From assembly GCA_963757155.1 (NCBI GenBank), contig CAVWQS010000025.1, positions 1-64,000 of the forward strand: a DNA stretch of 64,000 nt. Reading direction: 5' to 3'. Both the position numbers and the translations under genes were made by a program. The notes under the pieces are model-generated. The model made no database searches. It was not told the DNA's origin and saw only the letters and a program-made list of their open reading frames with translations. The stretch's first letter is position 1, and every line of letters begins with the position of its first letter. Of this stretch, positions 18,425 to 26,778 are shown piece by piece. Source of the DNA: DASXQK01 sp963757155 (GTDB taxonomy: Bacteria; Pseudomonadota; Alphaproteobacteria; Dongiales; Dongiaceae).

Positions 18425-18913
18425 TTAGTATGGCTCATCGCGCAGGTGGATCTTGTAAAGCAGACGGGACAGTATGAGCTCGCCGACAAAAAAGATCCCC
18501 ACGCCGAGCGCCATATCTGCGGCCGTCAATGACAGCATGTCACGACATGTCAGTAGCGGAAGCAGGGATTCGGGCACTTGATCGAGTCCCACCGCCTGAC
18601 TGCTCGGAGGTAAGTTTAGACGGCGCTTTACGAAACTGGAGAATAGATCGCCCGCCATTGCACTGCCTGCCACGAGCGCGCCAATCTTCAGATCCAAGCC
18701 AACAAGCGGCGCGCTCGCTGTCGTAACGAGGACCGAGGCCACAATCCCGCGGATGGTTTTCGACGACCCAAACAACGGCCGTCGATCGATAAATGTAACG
18801 CCCGCGTCCAGTGGGTAGGCAAAATGGTAGTTGAAAATCTTCTTGGCAATGACTGGTGTGCCGTTCGCCACCGTCAGAAGCACCATTGATTGCAGGATTG
18901 CCAGAGGTTGCAT
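18425..18913 (-). CDS. CDP-archaeol synthase-like (CarS/PF01864) membrane protein
   Basis: 162 residues with four or five transmembrane helices. The segments VANGTPVIAKKIFNYHFAYP, DRRPLFGSSKTIRGIVAS and AGDLFSSFVKRRLNLPPSS, followed by GLDQVPESLLPLL, are the hallmark blocks of the CarS family. In archaea the enzyme makes CDP-archaeol; bacterial homologues have unknown lipid substrates but keep the same polar motifs. It is convergent with the MFS gene (43-bp gap) and reads away from the PEP-synthase fragment. No FixK box is close. The gene is intact. Confidence 0.75.
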   Translation of the reverse strand: MQPLAILQSMVLLTVANGTPVIAKKIFNYHFAYPLDAGVTFIDRRPLFGSSKTIRGIVASVLVTTASAPLVGLDLKIGALVAGSAMAGDLFSSFVKRRLNLPPSSQAVGLDQVPESLLPLLTCRDMLSLTAADMALGVGIFFVGELILSRLLYKIHLRDEPY

Positions 18914-19102
18914 CCATGCAGCCTATCTCAGCTCGCGTCGACAGTCACTTCCTGCGCGACGGCAAGACATCGCCCGCTCGTGTCAAGCAGCGGCTTTGTA
19001 ACAAGCTCGTCGAGCGTTGCCTTAGCGTAGAGCGTTATAGCGATGATCTGTCGGAGGTTGAGGGGGGCGGCAATCGCCGGCATTGCCGATGCACCCGGCA
19101 GC

Positions 19103-19116
19103 TTGATCTAAATCAA
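19103..19116. promoter_or_regulatory. FNR/FixK box TTGATCTAAATCAA
   Basis: Exact TTGA-N6-TCAA, 53 bp before the truncated PEP synthase start. The remainder of 18914-19168 contains no supported gene. Confidence 0.9.
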
Positions 19117-19168
19117 TGCCGATCAATCTCTCGCCGGGGCAAGCTTGCCGACAACATGAGGGGGCAAG

Positions 19169-19239
19169 ATGTCGACACAAGGATATGTCGTTTGGTTCGC
19201 CGACCTCCGACTGAAAGATGTGCCCTCGGTCGGCGGCAA
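19169..19239 (+). pseudogene. ppsA: N-terminal stub of phosphoenolpyruvate synthase
   Basis: The first 23 codons read STQGYVVWFADLRLKDVPSV plus GGN, matching the start of PEP synthase/PPDK-type enzymes (YVVWF...L..KDV..VGGK). The frame then runs directly into transposase sequence, so the remaining ~770 codons have been lost. The upstream FixK box at 19103 survives and marks the former operon as part of the island's regulon. PEP synthase converts pyruvate to PEP; the island still carries a pyruvate kinase. Confidence 0.65.
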
Positions 19240-19473
19240 TGGATTACGGAGGCTTGCGGTTGGGAGGCTGCGTCGGATTGTTTCGTGCGTGCTCGCGATT
19301 GTGCCTATGGCGAGGCATACATCCGGCGGCTTCGCGCGATGGGCATTCGTGACCGACCAACGGCACCGCGATCGCCATGGCAGAATGCTTATGGTGAACG
19401 GCTGATCGGCTCGATCAGGTGGGATCTTCGCCAAGCCTCATCTTAGCGGACTGCATCACCAATACGTTCGGAT
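19240..19473 (+). pseudogene. Transposase C-terminal relic (rve-type IS)
   Basis: The segments ITEACGWEAAS, YGEAYIRRLRAMGIRDRPTA and SPWQNAYGERLIGSIR are the distal catalytic part of an integrase-core (rve) transposase. After a deletion the end reads LSGLHHQYVRI with a stop at 19473, the characteristic tail of this transposase type. Only about 70 codons of some 350 remain. The same family left relics at 22121-23085 and 48353-48555. It replaced the body of the PEP synthase gene. Confidence 0.75.
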
Positions 19474-19526
19474 TTGATTTGCGATAAGAACACTATGACG
19501 TGGCGCGGCACCTCAACGAATAGGAC

Positions 19527-20021
19527 CTATTCCTCCTCGCCATACTGGCCCGCCGCGGCGCTGCGGTGGCAGGCAACGCAATTGGCTTTCGACTTCACAT
19601 TCGGGCTGGCGAAGTCCGCGGCGGAGCTCTCGCTATGGCCGCGGATCCAGAAGGGCGTGTCGGTGATGCGCAGGGGCGTGGCATCGGCGGGAATGCCGCG
19701 CATGAAGCGGTGGCCCTGGGTCGTACCCGGCGTGTCGCCGGCATGGGCGACGAGATAGGCTTCGATCGTCTGGCGCTCGGGTGCGGACAGGGTCGCGGTC
19801 TCGCCGAAATGATTGCCAAGGTTGTCCATGATCGCCTGCCAGGAGCGCATGGGCAGCATCTGCGGGGCGTAGGCCATATGGCAGGCGCCGCATTCCTTGA
19901 CCACGGCGGCGTTCCCAATCGGCGGCACGGTAGCCCCGCCTTCGGCGAAGGCCGAGCGTCCGGCCGTGAGCGAGACGAGGGCGATGAGGGTCAGAAGCGA
20001 CCGTTGGATGGACGAGTTCAT
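19527..20021 (-). CDS. Diheme cytochrome c (DHC type)
   Basis: 164-residue periplasmic precursor with a signal peptide (LLTLIALVSLTAGRSAFA) and two haem-c motifs, CGACH near residue 45 and CVACH near residue 151. The spacing and the segment AYAPQMLPMRSWQAIMDNLGNHFGE match the DHC family that partners SHP haem proteins. It is last in a three-gene operon behind the SHP-like gene (10-bp gap) and the cytochrome b561-DHC fusion. Expected role: electron transfer from the membrane cytochrome b to the SHP protein. Confidence 0.9.
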   Translation of the reverse strand: MNSSIQRSLLTLIALVSLTAGRSAFAEGGATVPPIGNAAVVKECGACHMAYAPQMLPMRSWQAIMDNLGNHFGETATLSAPERQTIEAYLVAHAGDTPGTTQGHRFMRGIPADATPLRITDTPFWIRGHSESSAADFASPNVKSKANCVACHRSAAAGQYGEEE

Positions 20022-20031
20022 GGGAGCGACC

Positions 20032-20451
20032 TCACTGGCTGGAGAGATAGGTGATGACGTCACCCTTCTCGGCGGCGGTGCAGGAGCGGCCGAGAACGGT
20101 GTTGCAATTCCGGTCGAACCATTTCTCGACCTTGGCCGCATCGGTGAAGCGGTCCGGCGTGCGGGAGACCGCCATGGGGGCGATGGCCTTGCCGGCGCGG
20201 GTCTGGCCCTCGGCCGTCGGGTCCTTGGTATGGCAGGTCGTGCAGGAGGGCGTGTCCGGTTTGCCGCCGGTATGCTGCGCCTGCCAGAACTGCGCCCCGC
20301 GTACGGCGGAGAATCCGGCGAAGGCGGGATCGGGCTGCGCCGCCGCGGCCGCGAGCTCGGCGAGGATGGCATCGCGCGCCGGATCGGCGAAGCCGGGCGC
20401 GGCAAGAAGCAGGCTCGCGACAAGGACCAGTGAGGACGGGACAAGCTTCAC
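20032..20451 (-). CDS. DUF1924 / SHP-like c-type haem protein
   Basis: 139-residue secreted protein with signal peptide (VPSSLVLVASLLLAAPGFA). A single haem-c motif CTTCH is followed by KAIAPMAVSRTPDRFTD, KVEKWFDRNCNTVLGRSCT and AEKGDVITYL, the full DUF1924 pattern. SHP from Rhodobacter sphaeroides, the family prototype, has an unusual Asn-ligated haem that binds O2 and NO; the RNCNTVLG stretch fits that region. GTG at 20451 is chosen because it overlaps the preceding gene's stop (GTGA). Middle gene of the cytochrome operon. Confidence 0.9.
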   Translation of the reverse strand: MKLVPSSLVLVASLLLAAPGFADPARDAILAELAAAAAQPDPAFAGFSAVRGAQFWQAQHTGGKPDTPSCTTCHTKDPTAEGQTRAGKAIAPMAVSRTPDRFTDAAKVEKWFDRNCNTVLGRSCTAAEKGDVITYLSSQ

Positions 20452-21608
20452 GATGATTTTCCTTCGGGCAGGGAAATGGCTTGGGGATCGAATCGTCCCC
20501 CGTCGGCATCGCGATGGCAGGCGGCGCAATTGGCCCGCGATCCGACAGCATGGGAGCGGAACAAGGCGGGGTCGATGGCACGATGCATGCGCTGCCATCC
20601 CGGAGTCGCGGTGATGCGGGTGGGCTCGGCGGCGGAGACGGTGGCGAAGCGGTTGGCCGCCTTGCTGTCCCAGGTCTCGGCCGCATGGCGCTCGAGATAG
20701 GCTGCGATCTCACCACGCCTGGCAGGCGGCAGGCTGGCGTCCTCGCCGAAGTGATCGCTCAGATTCGCCATCAACGCAGCCCAGGAGGCCCGGGGGAGCA
20801 GGCTCGGATGGAAGGGGCGGTGGCAGGCGCCGCATTCGGTCAGCATGGCCTGATCGGCGGGGATATCAGGCATGCCCCGGGGCGGCAGCCGCGCCAGCAG
20901 GATCAGTACCGTCGCCAGCGCCAGGCCGATTAGCCCGAACCAGGCCAGCACCGCAACTGGACGCGACGCCAGCGGGTTCGGCGGGGCCGCAACGAGCTTG
21001 CGCCCGTGGATCATGGCGCCGATGAGCTGCTCCTTGAAGAGCAGCGATCCCGCCAGCACACCCGCGAGATGAGCGCCGATCATGGTCAGCAGCAGCAGGG
21101 CGATGAGCTTATGCAGGCCGCGCACCGTCATGCCAAAGGCATAGGGAAGAAATGCCGCGAGCGGGCCCTGCTTCTCGACCCCGCCCTGGACCATGAAGCC
21201 GGTCGCGACCAGGAGACACAGAACGGCGAACAGGGCGAGGATCATTGCCGCGCCGCTGGGATTATGGCCGATGAAATGCCCCGGGCGCCGGCGCAGCAGG
21301 CTGGCGAGATGATTGATCGTCTGGCGCGGTGAATAGATGAAGCTGGCGATCCGGCTATAGCGGGATCCCAGGAAGGCCCAGATGGCGCGGAAGAGGAGCA
21401 GCCCCGCCACGACATAGCCGGCGATCATATGGGGCCCGTCCCACCATTTCGGGGCGAAAAGCCCGGTGGCGAGCGCGAACAAAACGGCGGCGACGAGAAG
21501 CCAGTGGAAGAGCCGCGTGGGGAGGTCCCAGACCAGCACGCGCCGCGCGGTGCTGGGAGCAGCCGGAGCGGTGGCGGCGAATCGGGGGAGATCGGCGCGG
21601 GGTCGCAT
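20448..21608 (-). CDS. Cytochrome b561 fused to a DHC-type diheme cytochrome c
   Basis: 386 residues. The N-terminal ~225 residues form a four-helix cytochrome b561/Ni-Fe hydrogenase b-type domain (WDLPTRLFHWLLVAAVLFAL, GPHMIAGYVVAGLLLFRAIW, LHKLIALLLLTMIGAHLAGV) with His ligands for two b haems. After a fifth helix the C-terminal ~140 residues are a DHC-like domain with CGACH and CAACH. The fusion sends quinol electrons straight into c haems. The order b561-DHC, SHP, DHC is an expanded version of the known SHP operon. No FixK box is seen upstream. Confidence 0.92.
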   Translation of the reverse strand: MRPRADLPRFAATAPAAPSTARRVLVWDLPTRLFHWLLVAAVLFALATGLFAPKWWDGPHMIAGYVVAGLLLFRAIWAFLGSRYSRIASFIYSPRQTINHLASLLRRRPGHFIGHNPSGAAMILALFAVLCLLVATGFMVQGGVEKQGPLAAFLPYAFGMTVRGLHKLIALLLLTMIGAHLAGVLAGSLLFKEQLIGAMIHGRKLVAAPPNPLASRPVAVLAWFGLIGLALATVLILLARLPPRGMPDIPADQAMLTECGACHRPFHPSLLPRASWAALMANLSDHFGEDASLPPARRGEIAAYLERHAAETWDSKAANRFATVSAAEPTRITATPGWQRMHRAIDPALFRSHAVGSRANCAACHRDADGGRFDPQAISLPEGKSS

Positions 21609-21684
21609 GTGCCGAGGTGAGTATCAGTGGTAGCTGACAGCAACCTGACGCCGGCCCCGCGTCGGGGTGTCGCGCCACGGCCGC

Positions 21685-22077
21685 CGATGCCTCAGTCGAG
21701 GGCGCGGAAGATCTGGCGCTGTGCGGCGAAATAGCCGGAGAGGCTGCCTATCGCACCGGGCTTCGTCTGGATCCCGGCTCGGCCCCGCTGATGGTCAATC
21801 TGACCGATCTCTATCGCAACCAGGGATTGGACGGCGAGGCGGAGCCCATGCTGCGCCGGGCTGTGGCGGCGGATCCCGGATATGCGCCGGCTTATCATGC
21901 TCTGGGGCTGCTTCTGGGTGCGCCGGCACGACTTGCTAGGCGCGCTCACCGCACTCCAAAAGGCTGTGATTCTGGCACCGGACGACGCGCGCTATGCCTG
22001 TGTCTATGCTGTGGCGCTCAACTCGGCGCGAAGGCGACGGATGCGAGGTGTGGCTACCGAAAACTCTGTCCGACGCG
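21685..22077 (+). pseudogene. TPR protein fragment
   Basis: A broken piece carrying tetratricopeptide repeats: EAAYRTGLRLDPGSAPLMVN, LTDLYRNQGLDGEAEPMLRR and AVAADPGYAPAYHALGLLL, then after a frameshift near 21935 RHDLLGALTALQKAVILAPD. Neither the start nor the end of the gene is present; the rve-type transposase follows directly. The repeats resemble the C-terminal TPR region of multihaem-cytochrome-associated proteins, but this is only an impression. Confidence 0.6.
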
Positions 22078-22120
22078 AGATGGCATGTGGACTTCCGAAA
22101 TCATGGCATGTTCCCAGGCC

Positions 22121-23085
22121 ATGTTGTCCCTGATCGAACAGCTGTTCGGGTGGCTGGCATCGTTCCTGAGATCGCAGCGGTGGCTCCAGGCAGAGAACCT
22201 AGTCCTGCGTCATCAGCTAAACATTCTGCGCCGGCAGGCGTCTGGGCGCGTTCGGATGTCCAATGCAGACCGGCTGGCATTCGTCTGGCTCTATCGCCTG
22301 TATCCGATTGTGGCAGATGCCGTCGCGATCATCAGACGGGAGACGGTGGTTCGCTGGCATCGGCGGGGTTTCGGGGCCCTCTGGCGCTGGAAGTCCCGAT
22401 CCAGAGGTGGCCGTCCACAGATGCCACGAGAGATCCGCGATCTGATTTGAGAGATGAGCCTGGCGAATGGATTGTGGGGTGCGCCGCGGATTCACGGTGA
22501 GTTGCGCAAGCTGGGTATCGAGGTCGCCCAATCGACTGTCGTCAAGTGCATAGTCAATCGCCCCAGACAACCGGGTCGAAGCTGGACGACCTTCCTCCGC
22601 AACCATGCAGCAGGGATTGCCGCCGCGGACATGTTGGCCGTGCCGATGATCGACTTCAAGCTGCTCTATTGTATGGTATTTCTCGCACACGTCCGGAGGC
22701 AGCTCGTTCACCACGCGGTAACGGCGCATCCAACGGCCGAGTGGGTTGCGCGGCAGATGACCGAGGCCTTCCCGTGGGACACAGCGCCAAGATATCTGGT
22801 GTGAGATCGAGACGCCGTCTCTGGCCACGTCGTGAGGCGACATCTACGTGCGCTGGGTATTCGGGACCGACCAACGATCCCGTGGTCGCCCTGGCAAAAC
22901 GCTGCGTGGAGCGTTTGATTGGTTCGATACGACGCGAGTGCCTTGACCACGTGATTGTGCTCGGTGAGTCACATCTCCGGCGGATCGTGTCGCTCTATAC
23001 CAGCTACTACAACTAGGGTCGCACGTACCTGTCGCTAGCCAAGGATGCGCCAATAAGCCGACCAATCGAACGGTTTGGTCGCCTT
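22121..23085 (+). pseudogene. rve-type IS transposase, frameshifted
   Basis: Nearly full-length integrase-core transposase interrupted by stops and shifts. The N-terminus SLIEQLFGWLASFLRSQRWL and ENLVLRHQLNILRRQ is followed by the helical linker ADRLAFVWLYRLYP and WKSRSRGGRPQMP, then after a stop at 22448 MSLANGLWGAPRIHGELRKL, the DDE core (TAHPTAEWVARQMTEAFPW), ERLIGSIRRECLDHV and finally YLSLAKDAPISRPIERFG. The first core Asp region is altered (AADMLAVPM). It is inactive as read. Disrupts or abuts the TPR gene. Confidence 0.8.
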
Positions 23086-23562
23086 ACTGCCGAGTTGGCG
23101 TATTGGGCAAGTCCGAGAGCCCAGCCCTTACCGCCGAAGAGCGAGGTGCCGCCGAGCACGGCGGCGGCGATCGAGTTCAGCTCCGCGGCTGCTGCTCGGC
23201 GGGCGTGGCAGGGGAAGGGATCCAGCCAGACTCTTCCAGGCTTCCCACGAGCAAGGTCACCTCGCCGGAAGGCGAGCTGCCGACGCCAGCGGGATGGTAG
23301 GCGTCGATGGCGTCGCGGCAGATGGGCGCCATCGCCGGCGAGACATAGAGCTCCAGGGCCACGCGGCTTCGCCCTTTCGGGCTCGGCGCCCGTGACAGCA
23401 GACAGGCGCCCTCCGGCGTCTGTGCCGCCATGTACCAGCGAAAGCATTCATCCCCGAATCCTGCCGACCGCGCCCTCCTCCAATTGTCGTTGGGAAAGGT
23501 CTATTCGAAGCCATGTCGTGTCTGGTCCTCCTCTTCGCACCTCCGCTCGTGTCCTCCTGGCC
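23086..23562. other. Remnant region with a possible sugar-ABC permease scrap
   Basis: No intact gene is supported. On the minus strand 23195-23094 can encode ELNSIAAAVLGGTSLFGGKG, which resembles the conserved core of ribose-type ABC permeases (IAAVVIGGTSLFGG). A minus-strand frame at 23431-23177 (84 codons) has protein-like composition but no recognised domain. The region is bordered by the transposase relic and the cytochrome c gene, so it is probably debris. Confidence 0.35.
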
Positions 23563-23952
23563 CTATGGTGTCTTCAAAGACAGGATATAGGCCAGGATGT
23601 CGTCCTCCTCGCCACGCGACAGCTTCAGATCCGGCATGGGCGGATGCGGCTTGGCGAGCCATCCCCTCAGTCCCTCGGGCGTCGTCGCCGGATCGCGGGC
23701 AATCGCCTCGAAAGGCGGTGCCGCATCTGAGGCTCTCCCACCCGGCTCAACCAGGTGGCAGGAGCTGCACCAGCCGCGCGCAAGCAGCAGGCCGTTCGAG
23801 GCGTCGGCGGCGAACGCCCAGCCGCCGCTCAGGAGCATCGCGATGGCAGCGAAGGTGAAACCGGCAAAAATCCGCCAATTCGGATCGCCAAGGCTTCGGG
23901 TCCAGCTTCGCCGCCGGCCACGGCCCGGCGCGATCCTGATAGCCATGTCCAT
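23563..23952 (-). CDS. Membrane-anchored c-type cytochrome
   Basis: 129 residues. A basic N-terminus is followed by an uncleaved-looking or signal helix (IFAGFTFAAIAMLLSGGWAF), one haem-c motif CSSCH, and the C-terminal pattern GLRGWLAKPHPPMPDLKLSR plus EEDDILAYILSL, typical of class I cytochromes c of the cbb3-associated or sulfur-oxidation type. The Met in PPMPDL is the probable axial ligand. The ATG at 23952 has GAGGGG 5 bp upstream and is preferred to a TTG at 23964. A FixK box lies 79 bp upstream. Confidence 0.85.
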   Translation of the reverse strand: MDMAIRIAPGRGRRRSWTRSLGDPNWRIFAGFTFAAIAMLLSGGWAFAADASNGLLLARGWCSSCHLVEPGGRASDAAPPFEAIARDPATTPEGLRGWLAKPHPPMPDLKLSRGEEDDILAYILSLKTP

Positions 23953-24030
23953 TTTGCCCCTCAATTATTGCCAAGCGAAGCCGCGATCTTCTCGTTGCCA
24001 CACAGCAGATGCTCGGACCAGCCACGCGCC

Positions 24031-24044
24031 TTGACCCAGATCAA
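24031..24044. promoter_or_regulatory. FNR/FixK box TTGACCCAGATCAA
   Basis: Exact palindrome 79 bp upstream of the cytochrome c gene at 23952 (minus). Confidence 0.88.
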
Positions 24045-24210
24045 TCGGCGATTGACGAACTTACGAGGCCGCAGCCCCCGGCGCATTACATTTGGAAACA
24101 CGAACCCGCATTACCGGCATGCAATCTCGTCTCATTTTTTGTGCGGTGCTTCGCGGCCGGATGCTGCCAGCATCTCCAGGGCGGCACGCATTTCCGATCG
24201 CGCCGCGCGG

Positions 24211-24342
24211 AGCTATGGCGCCAATCTCGGGCGGCTTGCGGCTGCCAAGCGGCACGACGATCCCGACAATCTCTTCCGCTCCGCCATCCCCCTGCCGGTG
24301 TCCGAGGCCGAGGACCGGCCCCGCCGGTCGCCGCGCCGGTGA
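24211..24342 (+). pseudogene. C-terminal scrap of a BBE-type FAD oxidase
   Basis: The frame reads SYGANLGRLAAAKRHDDPDN then LFRSAIPLP, the diagnostic end of berberine-bridge-enzyme-like FAD-linked oxidases (YG-N--RL--LK--YDP-NLFR). Nothing upstream restores the FAD domain, so only the last ~40 codons remain. It ends just before a strong hairpin. Together with the other stubs it shows that unrelated genes have been deleted from this stretch. Confidence 0.5.
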
Positions 24343-24347
24343 TCGCG

Positions 24348-24385
24348 GCATTGCCTGCCGCAGCCTTGGCTGCGGCAGGCAATGC
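24348..24385. terminator. Perfect 16-bp stem hairpin, putative terminator
   Basis: GCATTGCCTGCCGCAG, six-base loop CCTTGG, then the exact complement CTGCGGCAGGCAATGC. It lies 15 bp past the Hsp20 stop and just after the BBE scrap, so it can end transcription from both sides. There is no clear T-tract, so Rho-independent action is uncertain. Confidence 0.55.
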
Positions 24386-24400
24386 GAACCCTGGTGGCCT

Positions 24401-24934
24401 CTATTTCGTGTTGATCGTGATCTTCTTCGCCTGAGCCTGCGCCGCGGCCACCTTCGGCATGGTGATTGTCAGGAGGCCTTTCTGGAAATTGGCCTCGATC
24501 TTGCTTTGATCGACGCCCTCCGGAAGCCCGAAGGAGCGCTTGAAGGAGCCGAAGCTGCGCTCGGCGCGATAGTAGTCCTTTTTCTTCTCCTCCTTCTCCG
24601 CGCTTTTCTCGCCCTTGATCGTCAGCACGCCGTCGGCAACGGTGACCTCGACATCCTTCTCGTCGAGGCCCGGCAGCTCGGCCGTGATCTGATAGCTCGC
24701 GCCGGTATCCGCCACATCGACGGCCGGCGACAGGTCAGAGCCGGCACCCCAGAAGGGCCGGCTGGCGAAACGATCGCGCCCGATGGCCAGGGTGGGAAAC
24801 CCGCGGCCGAAATCCGCAAACAGGCGGTCGATCTCCTCGTGGAGGGCATGAAACGGATGCCAGGCCGCCGGGCTGCGCGCGGGTTGCGGCGTCGCCGTCT
24901 CGCCTTTGGCCGGGGCTTTGCTTGTCTCTTGCAT
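24401..24934 (-). CDS. Hsp20 / alpha-crystallin small heat-shock protein
   Basis: 177 residues. The N-terminal arm contains WHPFHALHEEIDRLFADFGR, followed by the crystallin domain with VDVADTGASYQITAELPGLD, DVEVTVADGVLTIKGEKSAE, RAERSFGSFKRSFGLPEGVD and the closing FQKGLLTITMPK. A C-terminal KKITINTK replaces the usual I-x-I tail (ITI present). The ATG at 24934 has AGGAGA upstream. It is a holdase chaperone. The FixK box 86 bp upstream places it under the island's oxygen control, like hspX in the DosR regulon. Confidence 0.97.
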   Translation of the reverse strand: MQETSKAPAKGETATPQPARSPAAWHPFHALHEEIDRLFADFGRGFPTLAIGRDRFASRPFWGAGSDLSPAVDVADTGASYQITAELPGLDEKDVEVTVADGVLTIKGEKSAEKEEKKKDYYRAERSFGSFKRSFGLPEGVDQSKIEANFQKGLLTITMPKVAAAQAQAKKITINTK

Positions 24935-25019
24935 GGCATTCTCCTGTCGATGGATGAGCATGAGGGGCGCCCAAAAGGGCGCTGCGCTGCCTTCGTAGCC
25001 TGGCCCTGCCGCCCACGCC

Positions 25020-25033
25020 TTGACCCAGATCAA
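25020..25033. promoter_or_regulatory. FNR/FixK box TTGACCCAGATCAA
   Basis: Exact palindrome 86 bp upstream of hsp20 (start 24934, minus). It is identical in all 14 bases to the box at 24031. Confidence 0.9.
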
Positions 25034-25053
25034 GCCGGCCGAACCAAGGCTTG

Positions 25054-26715
25054 TCAGGGCCGCAGAGTCGCCAGGTTCGCCGCGATCTCCGGGCAGGATT
25101 TCGCCTTTCCCGGCGGAAGCGCGCCGACGGCCGGGCCGGCCGGCGTTGCTGCCGGCTCGATCACCGCCAGGGCGGCCGCCAGCCGGGCGTCGCGGCCATA
25201 GATATCGTCGCGGAACTCCACCGTGCCGTCGGCTTCGGCGAAGACGGTTTGGTAGAGGAAATAGACGGGCATGGGCGTTGCCAGAGGCACGCCGCGGGTG
25301 GTACCGCCGGGCGCGGGAAGCGGCACGCCCAACAGCGCACCGGCCAGCTCGCGGATGGCCTCGACCCGCACGCAGCCATGGCTGAGGGCGCGGTACGGCA
25401 GGGCGAACAGGTTGCGCAGCGGCGTGTCGTGGAGATAGACGTCGAAGGGATTGGGCATGTCGAGCATGACCGTGCCCAGCGCGTTCCAGGGGCCGGGAAG
25501 CTGGCGTAGCCGCCAGCCCGCGGGACCGTCGCCCAGGACCACATAGTGATTGCGGTCGAGATAGCCAGGGTCGCGCTGCAGCCGCGGCCGGATCTCGTTG
25601 CGGATGATGGAGGCGGGCACGTCCCAGGCCGGATCGAGGACGACACGCTCGACAGCCGCTTCCAGGACCGGCGTCGGATGGATCGGCGCGCCGACGACGA
25701 CGCGGGAAACCAGGACCGGTGCGCCGTCGCGATAGAGGGTCAGCATCTGGCTTGCCTGCTGCACCTCGATCCGGGTCGGCGGCAAGGCATGGGGCATGGC
25801 GCGCAACCTCTCGAGATTGACTCGGATCTGGCGTGCGCGGTCGGCAGCCGTCAGATCGAGCGCGGCCAAGGTCGCGGGCCCGACATGCCCATCAACCAGC
25901 AGCCCATGGCGGCTCTGAAAGCCGTCGACCGCGGCCTCGAGCCCGGCGTCGAACAAGGGATCTTCCGTTGCGCCCGCGGCCAGATCGCCCTCGGCGGCGA
26001 GACGCCGGCGCAGAAGCACCACCAGGGGCCCCTGGTCGCCCCGGCGGAGATTCGTGCCGCCGGGCAAGCTCTCCCAGCCGCCCATCGCCGCCAACGCTTC
26101 GTAGCGGGCGAGCGCCGTCCGCAGGCGGTCATAGCCGGGCGTGGCGGGCGCAAGCTGCTGCAGCGCCGCCGCCGGCCCGGCGCTTTCCAGCGCGGCAATG
26201 GCGGCAAGGGGGTCGAAAACCGGCGCCGGCAGGGCCCAGAGGTTCTCGATCGCCGCGAGGTCGACCCGCCCGCGGGCCAGGATCGCGGCATAGCCGAGGA
26301 AGCGATCGGTCAGGAACAGATCGCGCTCCGCGGGCCCGAGTGCCGGATCGGCAAGCGCGCGCTGCAAGGCCGCGAGCCCAAGGCTCTCCGGCGGGATGCC
26401 CTCGCGATCTGCGGCCGCGATCGCCGACGCCAGGTCGGCCGGCCAATCGGCCCGCCCCTCCCAGATCGGCATGTTCCCGCGCGCCGCGTAGATCGCGGCC
26501 AGGGGCGCACGGTCTAGGACCATGCCTTCCACGATCAGCGGCGCTGGGGCGGCGAGTTTTTCGCCGAGGGCGGTCGACGTCCCCTGGGTCGCCGCCGGGA
26601 GCGGTACCGTCGCACCCTCCCCGAAAGCAGCCATGAAAGCGAACCACAGCAGCGTGGCGCCGAAGGCGACGGCCAGGAGCGAGGGATGGCGAGAGCGAGT
26701 CGGTGATATCTGCAT
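25054..26715 (-). CDS. L,D-transpeptidase (YcbB/LdtD-like)
   Basis: 553 residues. A signal anchor (SLLAVAFGATLLWFAFMAAF) is followed by an N-terminal helical scaffold domain, a peptidoglycan-binding domain (DAGLEAAVDGFQSRHGLLVD, GHVGPATLAALDL) and the YkuD catalytic domain with HDTPLRNLFALPYRALSHGC followed by VRVE, containing the catalytic Cys. It forms 3-3 cross-links in peptidoglycan, which are linked to stationary-phase cell-wall remodelling. The ATG at 26715 leaves the FixK box (26753) 38 bp upstream. The gene is intact despite its length. Confidence 0.93.
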   Translation of the reverse strand: MQISPTRSRHPSLLAVAFGATLLWFAFMAAFGEGATVPLPAATQGTSTALGEKLAAPAPLIVEGMVLDRAPLAAIYAARGNMPIWEGRADWPADLASAIAAADREGIPPESLGLAALQRALADPALGPAERDLFLTDRFLGYAAILARGRVDLAAIENLWALPAPVFDPLAAIAALESAGPAAALQQLAPATPGYDRLRTALARYEALAAMGGWESLPGGTNLRRGDQGPLVVLLRRRLAAEGDLAAGATEDPLFDAGLEAAVDGFQSRHGLLVDGHVGPATLAALDLTAADRARQIRVNLERLRAMPHALPPTRIEVQQASQMLTLYRDGAPVLVSRVVVGAPIHPTPVLEAAVERVVLDPAWDVPASIIRNEIRPRLQRDPGYLDRNHYVVLGDGPAGWRLRQLPGPWNALGTVMLDMPNPFDVYLHDTPLRNLFALPYRALSHGCVRVEAIRELAGALLGVPLPAPGGTTRGVPLATPMPVYFLYQTVFAEADGTVEFRDDIYGRDARLAAALAVIEPAATPAGPAVGALPPGKAKSCPEIAANLATLRP

Positions 26716-26752
26716 GATGCGGCGAGAGTGCGGTGCGGCGGCGCCACCGGTG

Positions 26753-26766
26753 TTGATCCAAGTCAA
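26753..26766. promoter_or_regulatory. FNR/FixK box TTGATCCAAGTCAA
   Basis: Exact palindrome 38 bp upstream of the L,D-transpeptidase start at 26715 (minus). Confidence 0.88.
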
Positions 26767-26778
26767 TCGCGCCAGCCC

